From Tiliqua scincoides (lineage: Eukaryota > Chordata > Lepidosauria > Squamata > Scincidae), in the NCBI RefSeq assembly GCF_035046505.1, contig NC_089821.1, positions 2,824,001-2,888,000 on the forward strand: 64,000 nt of DNA. The letters run 5' to 3'. The position numbers and the translations under genes are program-made. Shown piece by piece: positions 31,150 through 42,930 of this stretch (the stretch's first letter is position 1; the number at the start of each line of letters is the position of its first letter). The notes under the pieces were generated by a model. That model was not told the DNA's origin. It searched no databases and worked only from the letters and a program-made list of their open reading frames with translations.

Positions 31150-33105
31150 GCCTCAAAGTCCTAATAAGAGGGGCTTCCACCAGTGGTGGGTTGTAAGAGG
31201 GGGCGCTCTTATCAGTTCAGCATCCCCTCCAAGGTGCCACTCACCATCTTCCTGATCCTCTTCTCACTCACTCTTAGCTGTCCCAAAGGGAGAAGGGAAC
31301 CTCCCCCTCCGTCTCCAGTCTATCCTTCTCACTGAGATTTCAATCTGATTTCCAGAGCAAAAGCCACTTTTGTGTCTTTGTCTCCTGTTCACGCTAAACA
31401 AGGAGGATAAAGTTGCCCTTTAGAGCCCAAACCAAGGGGAGGATGAGCTCTGGCAAGAGAGGCCTCCCTGGGAGACAGTCTATGCTGCCATCTTACCTCT
31501 TCCTAGGACTCAAAACTCACAAATATCAGGCAATCATGTCAGATTTCCAGCCAGACATTGAGAATCCACATGGAGGACTTCAAACTCATGGATTAAGAAG
31601 AAGTAAAAAGGGCACATGGCTTATTCCCAGTGGAAAAGTTCATAGACAAGGAAACCCATGAGGGTTTTGCAAATCAACATATGCTACATCCTTGGGAATG
31701 CTGATGTCTGTGTGAGTTTTTGTACATTTGTTCTGGGCCTAAGTCTTTTGATTGTGAGCTCTGCTTGTCTCTCAACCCTCCAAGTGCATAGTTACCATGG
31801 TTGGGAGCTTGAGTCAGTGACTTGGACTAGAGTTGCGAAAATGCACAGTTTTGTGTGACTTGTTGATTCGTGAGTCATATGCGTGAAGACTCTGCAAAAG
31901 ACTTGAGTCAGGACCCCCTGACTCAACCCTTGTCCCCATGCATGTTGACTCGAGTCTGCCTGTGTCTGGGTGTGCTTGCTGACTGTTCTTGCGGCGTGAA
32001 AGACCTTGTGGGGCCAGCATTCTGATCGGGTGAGCAGCAGGGAGTGCCAGCAGGGAGGCAGGAAAGGGTTAATGCTCCTTTTCCCAGCCAAGTGAGGGGG
32101 GTGCAGGAGCAGGCTTTTTCCCATCTCTGATAGGAAGGAAGAAACTGATTATCATTGGACAAAGGCAATTCTCATATTGTCTTTGGCTGAGAGAGGGCAG
32201 GAGGAGAAGCCAAGGGAGATCTTGCCTTAGGATTGACTGCAGAAGCCCAGGTAGAAAGAGAAAGGAGGAGGATGGGGGGGATTCATAGTACCAATCACGC
32301 TCTCCACCACATGGCTGGCTGCTGTAGACTGAGCTCCGTTGTTACTTGGGAGGGGGAAGCCTCACTGAATGACTGGCTAAAATGGGACTACTTCTGAGTA
32401 GAGCTGCCAAGAATTGGGTCATCCTCTTAAGCCTCACAGCTGCTGTTCGTGACCTTCCTCCCTCTTGCCACTTCTGTCTCCGCTGTCTTGCCATCCTTCG
32501 CACCCCTCCTGCCCTATTTACACATGGGTGGGGACAGCAGGGGAGAGTTTAAAGAGAACTCAGACGCACACACACATCCCTGCAATACATATTGTGCCAC
32601 CCCTTTTAGCAATGCTGCTGATGTGCAGCATGACTCAGCTATATTTTCTTCTGGCCTTCCTCACTGCCCACCTTTTTATTGCCAGCCGAGCCACAGCCAC
32701 ATCTCTGCAGCTTGGCTCCCCTTTAGGGTTCCTCTATCCCAGCAATAAGGATGCTTCGGTCCCTCTGCTGTTAAAACAGGCTCCATCATCTCTCTCCATT
32801 TCCAGGCTTAGTCACCTGTATTAATCTCTGTCCTTTCTGTCTCTCCTCTAGAAACAAGTGCTTGCTTACCAGAAAAAAATACTGCTCACATGCTAGGTAA
32901 TTCTCCCCTTGATTACAAGCAGTTTCCCCTCTTGCTGGGATTATTGCATTGTATTCGGCTGCGTCTGCACTTTTCATTTCCCCCTCCTATCAGGCACAAT
33001 AATCCCTCAATAAGTTGTACATTTTGGTTACTTTTGACCTCCAACCCTTCTGTAATCCCTTGAATGCCAGCCTTCCTTCGGGTGCACCAGGAGCCAACAG
33101 TCAAA
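31150..33105. other. Unique sequence, no gene recognised
   Basis: A GACTC/GAGTC-rich segment lies at 31800-31960. Open frames at 31792-32168 and 32449-32824 occur on opposite strands without motifs. No splice-flanked exon could be supported. Confidence 0.4.
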
Positions 33106-33114
33106 GGTCCCCAG

Positions 33115-33316
33115 TGGTGGTGTAGCTAGAGAGGGTGCAAAGCACTAAGTTTTGCAGGTGCCTGAACTCACTGTGTTAGCGGCCCCAAAATGGAGGCCTC
33201 CATTTTGCTCCCACCCCCTGGAATGGCTCTGAAAGGGAGGGGGAGGGGTTGCTTGCACTACATGTTCAGTCACTTGCAAAACTTAGTGCTTTGCACCCCA
33301 TCTAGCTATGCCACTG
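33115..33316. mobile_element. hAT-A MITE
   Basis: Left end TGGTGGTGTAGCTAGAGAGG, right end CTAGCTATGCCACTG. Octamers GTCCCCAG (33107-33114) and GTTCCCAG (33317-33324) form a one-mismatch duplication. Confidence 0.82.
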
Positions 33317-33536
33317 GTTCCCAGAACATGCATGTTGTGGTGCACGTGAGGACACACTTCCACGTGTTCCTGAGCTGCTGTAGTAACTGAAAAATTGTCA
33401 CTTGATTCACACCAGCACTAGTTAGAATTGGCCCTGACAGCTGAAAGTTTTGAGATCCTTGGATTTGAGGCATAGCCTGGCAACTGGGCATTCATCTAGT
33501 GTGAAATTGACATAGGGGTGTAAGTGAGTCATAGGT

Positions 33537-33875
33537 CAGGGGTGTCAAACTCATTTCAAATAGAGGACCGAATAGCATTCATGATGCCTGCTGAGGGCCG
33601 GACGTTATGTCATTAGGCAGGAAGAGATGTCATTAAATAGGTCATAACCCAAAATAAACCCTTTTCTCACTTAGGAACTCATTAGCTGCAAATGACAGAA
33701 GAGAAAATAGGCAAATCTTGATTATATTTCAAGTTATGGGACAGTTCGATTTTCATGGGTTCTGACCTTTCAGCAGTAACACCTCAGCGCTGTTCAGCAG
33801 CTGAGAGCCTGAGGGCCGGATAAAAAGTTTCCAGGGGCCACATCTGGCCCCCAGGCCTTATGTTTGACACCCCTG
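33537..33875. mobile_element. Charlie-like hAT, CAGGGGTGTCAAACTC ends, perfect octamer
   Basis: Begins CAGGGGTGTCAAACTC and ends ATGTTTGACACCCCTG. TCATAGGT flanks both sides (33529-33536, 33876-33883). Interior GAGGGCCGG and GGGGCCACATCTGGCCCCC are typical of this widespread vertebrate group. 339 bp, non-autonomous. Confidence 0.93.
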
Positions 33876-33883
33876 TCATAGGT

Positions 33884-35505
33884 CATGCCTGCTTTGGGAG
33901 TAGGTTTGAGACTGTAATTGGTTTTACCCACCCTAATTTCCATAGATGAAACCGCACGTGTATACTAAAAAAAAAAATTCACTTCTACAATATCTTCCTA
34001 GGAAATGTGATCCCATAGGTCAATTTGTTGACTATTATATGGAAGTATTCCAGATTCACAATTATAGATAGCCCCAGGCATCTATATCAACAGTACCTCA
34101 AAATGTACATTAGTATAAAATGGAGGCTACAGCCATCTTTTGCACAACAATTCCAGGGCTGTGTTTTTCTAAAAGATGGAATCACTGCAAGGATGCGGAT
34201 TACAGGTAACTGAACATTTATTTGAGAAGCACTACAAGTACTTCTATCAATAGTATGGCTGTTGCCATTTTAATCAGAAAGGGCTTTTTACTAATACCAA
34301 AAGGATCCTAGTAACATTTCATAAAAGTGACTGCATCCATGAGACACCACTGCATGAGATATGATTGCTGTGAATCAAGGCTACTCTTTGGAGAATTCAT
34401 GAGAGCTGCTGTTTAACTATGTTGTAAAAGCTGCTGGTGTGGTGTCAAATCTATCTTCAAAGAAAGTAGGTCAGAATCATCAGATGCTACTTAGAGAAGG
34501 GTAGGAGAATTATAGGGAGTATCTCTCAGGCATTTATCAAGGAGATAAATCAATTCACCCACATTTCTCCCCTCACCCCAAAGAACTAAGAAAGTGATCT
34601 TTATCAGCATTTTAGAAGATATGTGTTAAATCCTGAAATACTATCAACATAGTATATAAATGTGATAGTATATAAAGGTGATGTTCTTATAATTTCTTCT
34701 TAACAATTATTTGGGAGGAAAAAATTAAGCCCCCAACTCTCAAAGCGTTTGAATCAGATAATGGTATATGTAGCCTTCAAGCAAGTCTCTGTGGTTTAAT
34801 GCCCAAATATTCGTCATTGTTATCCCTGCTCTACATGCATCCATCTTCCTTCAGGGCCTTAAGCGTTGCTGTTTATCAAGCAGATCAGCAAATAAGTCAA
34901 AACACAAGTCTGAGCTGAATCAGCCTTATCAGCAATAGTGGGAAATAGAATTCTGCTATTTTATGGCGTACTGTACCATTGAGGCAAAGTCTTTATCCCA
35001 ATCAGATTAAGCATTAAGAATGGGTCACATGGTTGTAAATGATGAGGGAGGCTGAAAATGAGATGGGGTGAAAGTTGGGGGAAGGCGCCAAATCTCCCAT
35101 CTCCCAGGCCTTGTGTGCTGTCTGCAGTATCTGGGAAGGATCATGTAGCTGGAAATTTTACCACTAGTATAATCTGCAACCTTTCTAAGCTTCCTCTGTA
35201 ATAAAAAGAAGCAATGTTTATAAATGTTCCTGCATTTACATGTGGACAAAGAAGCTTGTTGCTTGGGAAAAAAAATAATGAAAAGAAGATATGGGCAGTC
35301 ATTCTGCTGTTCCGATGTGTGATGAATAGGGCCAAATCCAGGGGCAAATGTAAGTAGCTGAAGGAATATTAGTGGTGGATCTCACTGGTGGTGAATAATA
35401 CCTTTCTACCAAGGAATCCAATGTGACCTATGTGTTCCTGCTTTGATACAGAGCCTGAAGAAAGAAGAATGGTTTTGTTTGGACTGCAAATGAATAATCT
35501 ATGGG
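33884..35505. other. Unique AT-rich sequence, no gene recognised
   Basis: No repeat, RNA gene or exon could be supported. Contains an A-run at 33968-33978. Confidence 0.4.
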
Positions 35506-35576
35506 TCACTCCCCAGCAACATAGCTATGCGGGTGGTGTGGTAAGCAAGTCACAATGTGCCATGTAAGTGAGTGCT

Positions 35577-35630
35577 TTGGATGCCTTTTGGGGAGAAAGG
35601 CGGAGTATAAATCAAATAAATAAACTAATG
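35577..35630 (+). mobile_element. SINE/L2-type 3' tail
   Basis: GCCTTTTGGGGAGAAAGGCG then AGTATAAATCAAATAAATAA is the conserved end of squamate L2-mobilised elements. Only the last 50 bases are present. Confidence 0.65.
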
Positions 35631-35639
35631 TAAGTGCCT

Positions 35640-35918
35640 TAGAACTGAGAACTGCTCCCTCGTTGGTAACGTTTCAGCGTGGACTAAAGACCTTTTTATT
35701 TCAAAAAGCTTTTAATTGTTGACAGGCTGGCTGGCGTTCTTGCTTTTTATATGAAAATCCATGGGGTTTGTTTGTTTGTTTGTTTTTAGATTTTTTAATT
35801 ATTGTAAATTGTTTTTAATGATTGTTTTTAATGTTGTATTTTTAAAGTGTTGTAAGCCGCCTTGTGTGCCCGTTGGGCAAAAAGGCGGGGTATAAATCAA
35901 TAAAATAATAATAATAAT
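35640..35918 (+). mobile_element. L2 LINE 3' end
   Basis: The start encodes SAWTKDLFISKSF, matching the last residues of L2 ORF2. The 3' UTR is rich in TTTTTAAT and closes with TTGTAAGCCGCCTTGTGTGC then AAGGCGGGGTATAAATCAAT and an AAT microsatellite. Severely 5'-truncated. Confidence 0.8.
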
Positions 35919-36063
35919 GCCCCCCCCATTCCAAGTGCACCCTTGGAGCCATTCTGAATGGCTTCTGAGAATGACTCCAATGGCAAGTGGGAGGGGGCTG
36001 CTTACATGGTGTGTTGCGGCACCTGCAATACTTACCACGCCACCCCCTATAGCTACACTACTA

Positions 36064-37150
36064 CCACTGCTATTGCGCTTTTACAACCTGTGATTTTTTG
36101 TACTGGAGCTGCACATATTAATATGCAGTCAGAACGTATGTGCGCACCAACTTCCAAAGACTTAATCCAAAGTTAAATGCCCTATTTTGTCATTAGGGAA
36201 AGACAATCAGCGTACCTAAGATGCCCTCCCCAACCAATGTCAGAATTTGATATGGTGTTAGAAACAGCCCTGAATACCACTAATACGCAGGTCTTTATTT
36301 CTCATGGCAAAGCGCTCATGCTTATTATTGTATTAAAGGAATGCTCCTGGTTAAATCAAGCAGTGAATATAAATAGCTGTATTACTGCCATTGGGCATTA
36401 GTGTTTATTTAGTAGATGTGAGTCATGCAGGCGCCTTTGATGTGCTTGCAAATAAGCTTTTGCTGTTTTCATATAAAAAGGTGATTCACAAAGGATGCCA
36501 GAATATCTGATACCTTTGACATGGGATTAATAAACTTTGGAATGTTACTGACCTTTTCAATAGCTGGGCCACCTGACTCGAAGTGTTCCTGAAAAAGTCC
36601 ATGTGACTCTGTGACCACTTGGATCCACAGATAAGTGTGATGCTATTTGGAAGAATTTGCAGCCTTTGGGGGAAAAAAAAATCACCTCCAGAAAGGTACT
36701 CCTGCATTTTGTTTTGAATGGTGGGGGTGAGCCAAAGTAGCATTAGTATAATTTTTTTTCCTAATCTTCTAATCACAGAGAGGACAAAGACAATCAAGGG
36801 CAATACTGATTTATTTCTGATTAAGTTTAGTCCACAGCATGAAATCTGAGAGTGAAGTTTATTTCTGCATAATTGGATATGCAAAGGAAAGTAATGAGAA
36901 ATCAGTAGCAGGCTTTGATTGACTACTGAGGGCCCAGGATGTCTGTACAGCTGCAACGTAAGTAGTTTTCCTTTTAAAATGTTGTGCTATAAACAATTAA
37001 AATATAATCACACTCCTTTTTAAAACCATATTGCTCTCTGTTTGGTTTTAAAGGCGGTTGAACTGAAGAAGCAGAGACCAAGGTTTGTACATCCATATGC
37101 GTCACTTTGTCTGTCACTGCTTAATTATCCAAGTGATGATTCTGTCTGCA
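36064..37150. other. Unique sequence, no gene recognised
   Basis: A 156-codon minus-strand frame (36486-36956) has no recognisable domain, unusual Leu/Ile/Gln composition and no splice support; I treat it as chance. Confidence 0.4.
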
Positions 37151-37155
37151 ACTGA

Positions 37156-37650
37156 GAGCCCGATCCTATCCTTCCTCCCTACTGGTGCAGCCACGCCAAA
37201 AAGGCATGTGCTGCATCCAGCAGGGGGACATATTGGGAAACTTCAAAAGGGAAAGAGGTTTTTAAATTCCCTTACCTCTCCATAAGCCTCCCAATCCACA
37301 ATGGGCTTCCTTGAACCCGTGTCAGCTGTTTAGGTGGCACACAGGTCCAAGGAGAGCACAAGCGCAGGGAGGCTTCAAAAAGTGGTGATAGGATCCAGTG
37401 CACACTGCCGCTGCTGGAGCACCCGTCCTGCAGCCTCCCTGCCCTACTCCTCCCCGTCCCTGAACTGTTTTCCCCTCTCCCTGTTCCTGCCACTGCCTTA
37501 CCTGTCTTACTTTTCTCCAGCGTCCTCAGGTGGACAGGGAGTGCTGCTGCCTCTTGTGGCTGCACTTCCAAAATGGCCACAGATGGAGTGCTCTGTGTTC
37601 CTTTGGCAGCCATTTTGTGACGGCAGAAGTGTCTTCTGCTGTTACAAAAC
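37156..37650. mobile_element. CAATCC-type MITE, long class, right end unclear
   Basis: Begins GAGCCCGATCCTATCCTTCC; the GC-rich interior (CAGCCACGCC, GCTGCATCCAGCAGGGGG, CCTTACCTCTCC) fits the long class. No matching right end found. Confidence 0.55.
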
Positions 37651-37717
37651 CCTCCATGGCTGTGAATGTGTGAATTGACAGTTAGGGGACCATCCAGAGT
37701 AGCATGGCTTGTGACAC

Positions 37718-37947
37718 CAATAGCGTAGCCAGGTGGGGTAAAATGGTAAGTACTTCAGGGGCTGCCACACACCGTGTAAGTGGCTCTTCCCACTTGCCTT
37801 GGAGCCATTCTGAACCAAATGGCATCTCCTGCACATTGCTGTTGCTGCCCAGAATGGCTCCAGTGGTGAGCGGAAGGAGTCACTTACACAGCGCATTGCG
37901 GTGCCTGCAGTACTCACCATCTTTCTCCCCCTCTAGCTATGCTACTG
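37718..37947. mobile_element. hAT-A-like MITE (TAAGTACT subfamily)
   Basis: Ends CAATAGCGTAGCCAGG and CCTCTAGCTATGCTACTG. GGTAAGTACTTCAGG pairs with CCTGCAGTACTCACC. Octamers TGTGACAC and TATGGCAT match at 5 of 8, all differences being transitions. Confidence 0.72.
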
Positions 37948-37955
37948 TATGGCAT

Positions 37956-38925
37956 GGGGGAAAGGTACAGGGAAATTGTGTTAAACAGGGTGTAGGAAGC
38001 CTGTGTGATCAGAGACCCCATTCATGCTTCCCATTCCCCAACTAATTTTGGCGAGTTCCCCCCTCTTTATGGTCTCCTCAGCCACAACTCCTGCCATTCC
38101 AGAGAGGCCTCAACCTCTAAGAGAACCTGGGAGGTCAAAGAACGGTAGTGGGGAAGTGAGAAAGTCCCCTTGCGTAAGTGTCCATGCTTCTCTAGATCCA
38201 ACCCACTCAGACTTAAATGAACAAAGAAATGAGTTAGTGGTGGAGTTGCAGAATACTCATTAAAACTTGCAGTACTTTCACTCTTTAAAAAAAAATAATC
38301 TCGCAAATAATCCCAAGAAAATTTCCCCGTATAAAGAAAATCAGGTCAAATATTTCTTGAGGAGCTACTACAGCATAAAGGAGTTCTTTGGTCCAAAGAG
38401 AAAATCAGAAGCTGCCTCCCACTGGCTGAGAAGAAGGCCACTCCGCTTCACTTGTCTCGCTTCTGGAACATTCCACCAGCTATGGCTGTTTCTGAAATCC
38501 TTCTCCACCCGTGTCTCAAAAACAGGAATGAGGAAAATTTAAAATCCTATTACACAGATACATAGTTTCTGAAGCTTAATTCTTTCTAGTTCATCGTCTC
38601 AACATGCTTATCCCAGTTATTTCCCCAAAAAGGCTGGGAAAATATTTCAAAGCTCCAAATTAATCTAATCTTTACATATTTTGACATCCAGATGATTTCC
38701 TTTTTCATTTCTTTGCTAGGTAAAGAATTCTGTGAACTTTTTTTTTTGTTGAAAAGCAGTTTATAGAGGTTCAAACCAATCAATAATTAATAGGTAAGTA
38801 GTTAATTATGAGATATAAGAAGCTGGACTAGGTGGGCCAAAAGGGCTCTTCTTACATAATTAGTTATTTAATTAACTAATTAATTAGGTGTTAGTAATAA
38901 ATTTGTATTAATTGTAAGTAAAGAT
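37956..38925. other. Unique sequence with a CR1 tail relic
   Basis: At 38810-38862 GAAGCTGGACTAGGTGGGCC and a degraded TTCTTAC end mark a CR1 3' tail. No gene recognised in the rest. Confidence 0.4.
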
Positions 38926-38930
38926 TTTGG

Positions 38931-40947
38931 ACTGACAATCAGCCTGAAGAAAACACAGGTCATGGTTCAGGATGTGGACTTACCTCCCTGCATTACAATC
39001 TCTGCGCATGAACTGGAGGAACATAAGAACATAAGAACAGCCCCACTGGATCAGGCCATAGGCCCATCTAGTCCAGCTTCCTGTATCTCACAGCGGCCCA
39101 CCAAATGCCCCAGGGAGCACACCAGATAACAAGAGACCTCATCCTGGTGCCCTCCCTTGCATCTGGCATTCTGACATAACCCATTTATAAAATCAGGAGG
39201 TTGTGCATACACATCATGGCTTGTACCCCATAATGGATTTTTCCTCCAGAAACTTGTCCAATCCCCTTTTAAAGGCGTCTAGGCTAGACGCCATCACCAC
39301 ATCCTGCGGCAAGGAGTTCCACAGACCGACCACACGCTGAGTAAAGAAATATTTTCTTTTGTCTGTCCTAACCCGCCCAACACTCAATTTTAGTGGATGT
39401 CCCCTGGTTCTGGTATTATGTGAGAGTGTAAAGAGCATCTCCCTATCCACTCTGTCCATCCCCTGCATAATTTTGTATGTCTCAATCATGTCCCCCCTCA
39501 GGCGTCTCTTTTCTAGGCTGAAGAGGCCCAAACGCCGTAGCCTTTCCTCATAAGGAAGGTGCCCCAGCCCCGTAATCATCTTAGTCGCTCTCTTTTGCAC
39601 CTTTTCCATTTCCACTATGTCTTTTTTGAGATGCGGCGACCAGAACTGGACACAATACTCCAGGTGTGGCCTTACCATAGATTTGTACAACAGCATTATA
39701 ATACTAGCCGTTTTGTTCTCAATACCCTTCCTAATGATCCCAAGCATAGAATTGGCCTTCTTCACTACCGCCGCACAGTGGGTCGACACTTTCATCGACC
39801 TGTCCACCACCACCCCAAGATCTCTCTCCTGATCTGTCACAGACAGCTCAGAACCCATCAGCCTATATCTAAAGTTTTGATTTTTTTGCCCCAATGTGCA
39901 TGACTTTACACTTACTGACATTGAAGCGCATCTGCCATTTTGCTGCCCATTCTGCCAGTCTGGAGAGATCCTTCTGGAGCTCCTCACAATCACTTCTGGT
40001 CTTCACCACTCGGAAAAGTTTGGTGTTGTCTGCAAACTTAGCCACTTCACTGCTCAACCCTGTCTCCAGGTCATTTATGAAGAGGTTGAAAAGCACCGGT
40101 CCCAGGACAGATGGGACCAGAAAAGGACCGGTCCCAGGACAGATGTCCTGTCCCATGGACAGGAGATTGTCCATGACTTTGTGTACCTTGGCTCAACGAT
40201 CTCCGACACTCTTTCTCTCGATACCGAGCTAAACAAGCGCATCGGTAAAGCAGCTACCACATTTTCCAGACTCACAAAGAGAGTCTGGTCCAACAAGAAG
40301 CTGACGGAACATACCAAGATCCAGGTCTACAGAGCTTGCGTCCTGAATACACTTCTGTACTGCAGCGAGTCATGGACTCTTTGCTCACAACAGGAGAGGA
40401 AACTGAGCGCATTCCACATGCGCTGCCTCCGACGCATCCTCGGCATCACCTGGCAGGACAAAGTTCCAAACAACACAGTCCTGGAACGTGCTGGAATCCC
40501 TAGCATGTATTCACTGCTGAAACAGAGACACCTGCGTTGGCTCGGTCATGTCGTGAGAATGGATGATGGCCGGATCCCAAAGGATCTCCTCTATGGAGAA
40601 CTCGTGCAAGGAAAGCGCCCTACAGGTAGACCACAGCTGCGATACAAGGACATCTGCAAGAGGGATCTGAAGGCCTTAGGGATGGACCTCAACAAGTGGG
40701 AAAGCCTGGCCTCTGAGCGGCCCGCTTGGAGGCAGGCTGTGCAGCATGGCCTTTCCCAGTTTGAAGAGACACTTGGCCAACAGTCTGGCCCATAGCCAGG
40801 GAGACAGACCAGGGACAGACTGCACTTGCTCCCAGTGTGGAAGGGATTGTCACTCCCGGATTGGCCTTTTCAGGCACACTAGACACTGTGCTAGAACCAC
40901 CTTTCAGAGCGCGATACCATAGTCTTTCGAGACTGAAGGTTGCCAAT
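38931..40947 (+). mobile_element. LINE-A, longest plus-strand copy, split by a CR1
   Basis: Left part 38931-39020 codes for DFGLTISLKKTQVMVQDVD and ISAHELE; right part 40162-40947 resumes VHDFVYLGSTISDTLSLD, then GKAATTFSRLTKRVWSNKKL, LTEHTKIQVYRACVL, CSESWTL, CLRRILGITWQDKVPN, RHLRWLGHVVRM and GRPQLRYKDICKRDL. A deletion of about 28 bp removes the basic linker and shifts the frame before the zinc-finger-like end. AAGTAA at about 38926-38931 and 40950-40955 is a possible 6-bp duplication. No reverse transcriptase catalytic motif is covered in this copy. Confidence 0.9.
39021..40161 (-). mobile_element. CR1-clade LINE inserted in LINE-A, 1.14 kb, young
   Basis: Minus-strand copy with 3' end at 39021 (complement of TTCTTATGTTCTTATGTTCC). 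The frame 39214-39993 is open for 259 codons through [79 protein letters not shown] and VVGLWNSLPQDVVM to its natural stop. The upstream piece has [18 protein letters not shown] and FADNTKLF, where CR1 proteins normally have FADD. The 5' junction has a 19-bp direct repeat ACCGGTCCCAGGACAGATG (40096-40114, 40127-40145). Any target duplication is at most about 4 bp (GGAG). Confidence 0.93.
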
Positions 40948-41003
40948 ACAAGTAATTAATTACTTGCTTTCCAGCCTTTTGTGCACATTTCCTTTTGTGC
41001 ACA

Positions 41004-42316
41004 CAGAGGCATAGCTAGGTCATTTGACACCCAAGGCATATACATTCTTGTCACCCCAAATGCCATTAATTAATTAATTAATTAATTAATTAATTAATTA
41101 ATTAATTAATTAATAATTAATAATATTGTTTAGTTAGTTGATTTTTTATACCACCCTTCCTCTAAGCAGCTCAGGGTGGTGCACATGGTTCCTCCCCTTA
41201 TCTTGTCCTCACAACAACCCTGTGAGGTAGGTGAGACAGAGATAGTAATAGTCATGACATGGAATGAATAATAATAATGGCCAGAAAATAAATGCAGTGA
41301 ATATTTCCCCACAAGCAATGGATGAAATTCTGCATCAAATGGTATACAACATGATGGTGTTATTCCTAAAAGCCACGATTTCCAGAATTTTGGTCAGTAG
41401 GGTGTCACACACCCCCCCTCCCCCGGATGTCTCATTGGCCTGTTTGGAGTTAAGGCACTGGTTCTCAAACTTAACACTGGGACACATTTTTTAGCATGAC
41501 AATCTGTCCAGGACCCACAGGAAGTGATGTCATGGCTGGAAGTGACATAATCAAGCAAAATAAAATAATTATAAATAATTAAATTAAAGAAAAACAGATA
41601 AATAAGGGGAAACCAGCCCTGTTTCACTAAGTGAATTTTCTCTGTAGCCTGCCCTTCCCAAAAAAACAGTGAGATTTTCATCCTTCCCCAGTGCCCTCCT
41701 TACCAGCTCAAGCCTCTGGTTTATTCTTTGGGTGGGGGGGGGGCTGCCTTCTGGAAGCATTTGTTGAGCTCCACTTTCATCAGATGGGGACCATGTAACT
41801 AGCCTTGCATTCCCCTTTGCCTGACTTGACTAGGAGCCAAGGCAGATTTGCTTACTCATGAGTAAACGTGACCATGTGGCTTACTTTTGCTTTCCATAGG
41901 GCTCAATACTGCTTGGAGGAAGGGACTTCCTTCTTGGGTGTTTTTTGGGGGCTGCTTTCATTGGATAGGAACCATTTTGGTGTCATTGGATTCCTCTCAG
42001 CCTGCCCTTTCTGACAAACTATGGCAAGTTTGCTTACTCACGAATAAACATGCGATATGGCTCAGTTTCGTTTTCCATAGGGTTCAATGCATTTTTTGGT
42101 TTCTGGTTTTTTGGTCATATCTTTTGATGGAAAGGAGATATTTCAATGCTGTTTTTTTGCATTGAATTCCGTTGGAAATTCCACATCCAACGGTATATGG
42201 CAGAATGGGGTTATCCCTAACCTTTGCAATGTTAGCGATGTTGGGGCATTTGTGGTGTTACGCCCCCCCCAAGGGTGGTACCCGGGGCGGACCGCCCCCC
42301 ACTAGCTACGCCACTG
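41004..42316. mobile_element. Composite non-autonomous hAT (hAT-B), copy 2, 1.3 kb
   Basis: Ends CAGAGGCATAGCTAGGTC and CACTAGCTACGCCACTG. TGTGCACA stands at 40996-41003 and 42317-42324, a perfect octamer. Colinear with copy 1 at 29307-31141, sharing the SINE fragment, the hAT-C piece (from 41456) and later unassigned stretches, but lacking the Charlie-like insert. A TTAA microsatellite expanded at 41066-41115. Confidence 0.92.
41066..41115. repeat. TTAA microsatellite
   Basis: About a dozen TTAA units inside hAT-B copy 2. In copy 1 the same position has a short ATTAATTAATT run. Confidence 0.9.
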
Positions 42317-42439
42317 TGTGCACATTTTTCTTTTGTGCACATTTTGTGCCGTTTAATAGTACTTGGCACACAAACAATTCAAAAGGTGGATTCACCACTA
42401 TAATCAGGTTGGAAGGCAGTATGTTCTTCATCAGATGGG

Positions 42440-42620
42440 CAGCCCAATCCTGAGCTGCCTGGTGCCCAAGGCTGCAACGGTGCTGAAATGGCTGCTTCTG
42501 CATCCTATGGCTGTTCAGGCAGCTGCGGGCAGCTCCCGACACGTACTTGGAGGAAGGGGACATTCATCCCCTTCCCCCAAGTAAGGGATTTGGCCCCACA
42601 ATGGAGCTATTCGACTCGGT
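42440..42620. mobile_element. CAATCC-type MITE fragment
   Basis: Left end CAGCCCAATCCTGAGCTGCC at 42440; GC-rich interior; right end not found. Confidence 0.5.
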
Positions 42621-42930
42621 GAGGGCTAAATAGCCAGAGGCCTGATGTGGGACTTCAGATCTGGGTTCTCTGTGGAGGAGAAGTGCTCTCTGCAGTCACT
42701 CCCCACCTTCTGTTCCTTCTCCTGTGGAGAAAGAGCACGAATGGGGCTTGTGAAGCCACCAGTGCCTCCTCTATGACCAAGGAGGAGCCTGGGGACAGTC
42801 ATGCGCCTCCCCCAGCATAATGTCCAATACAGGTGCCACTCGGGCTCTGCCCTAGTTATGCCTCTGACCACTGCAGATAGTATTTCTGAACTGTAGTGTT
42901 AGTGAACTGACCCTCGATGTTTCTTGTGCA

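Larger units (their letters stand above)
35514..36063. mobile_element. hAT-A-like MITE (TAAGTACT subfamily), split by LINE/SINE tails
   Basis: Starts CAGCAACATAGCTATGCGGG and ends CCCCCTATAGCTACACTACTA. The parts are 35514-35576 and about 35920-36063, related to the 37718 copy. Between them lie a SINE-type tail and an L2 3' end. Octamer duplication is weak (5 of 8). Confidence 0.65.

Noticed and set aside
36486-36956. 156-codon minus-strand frame as a gene
   Set aside because: No domain, no splice signals, biased composition; not distinguishable from a chance frame.
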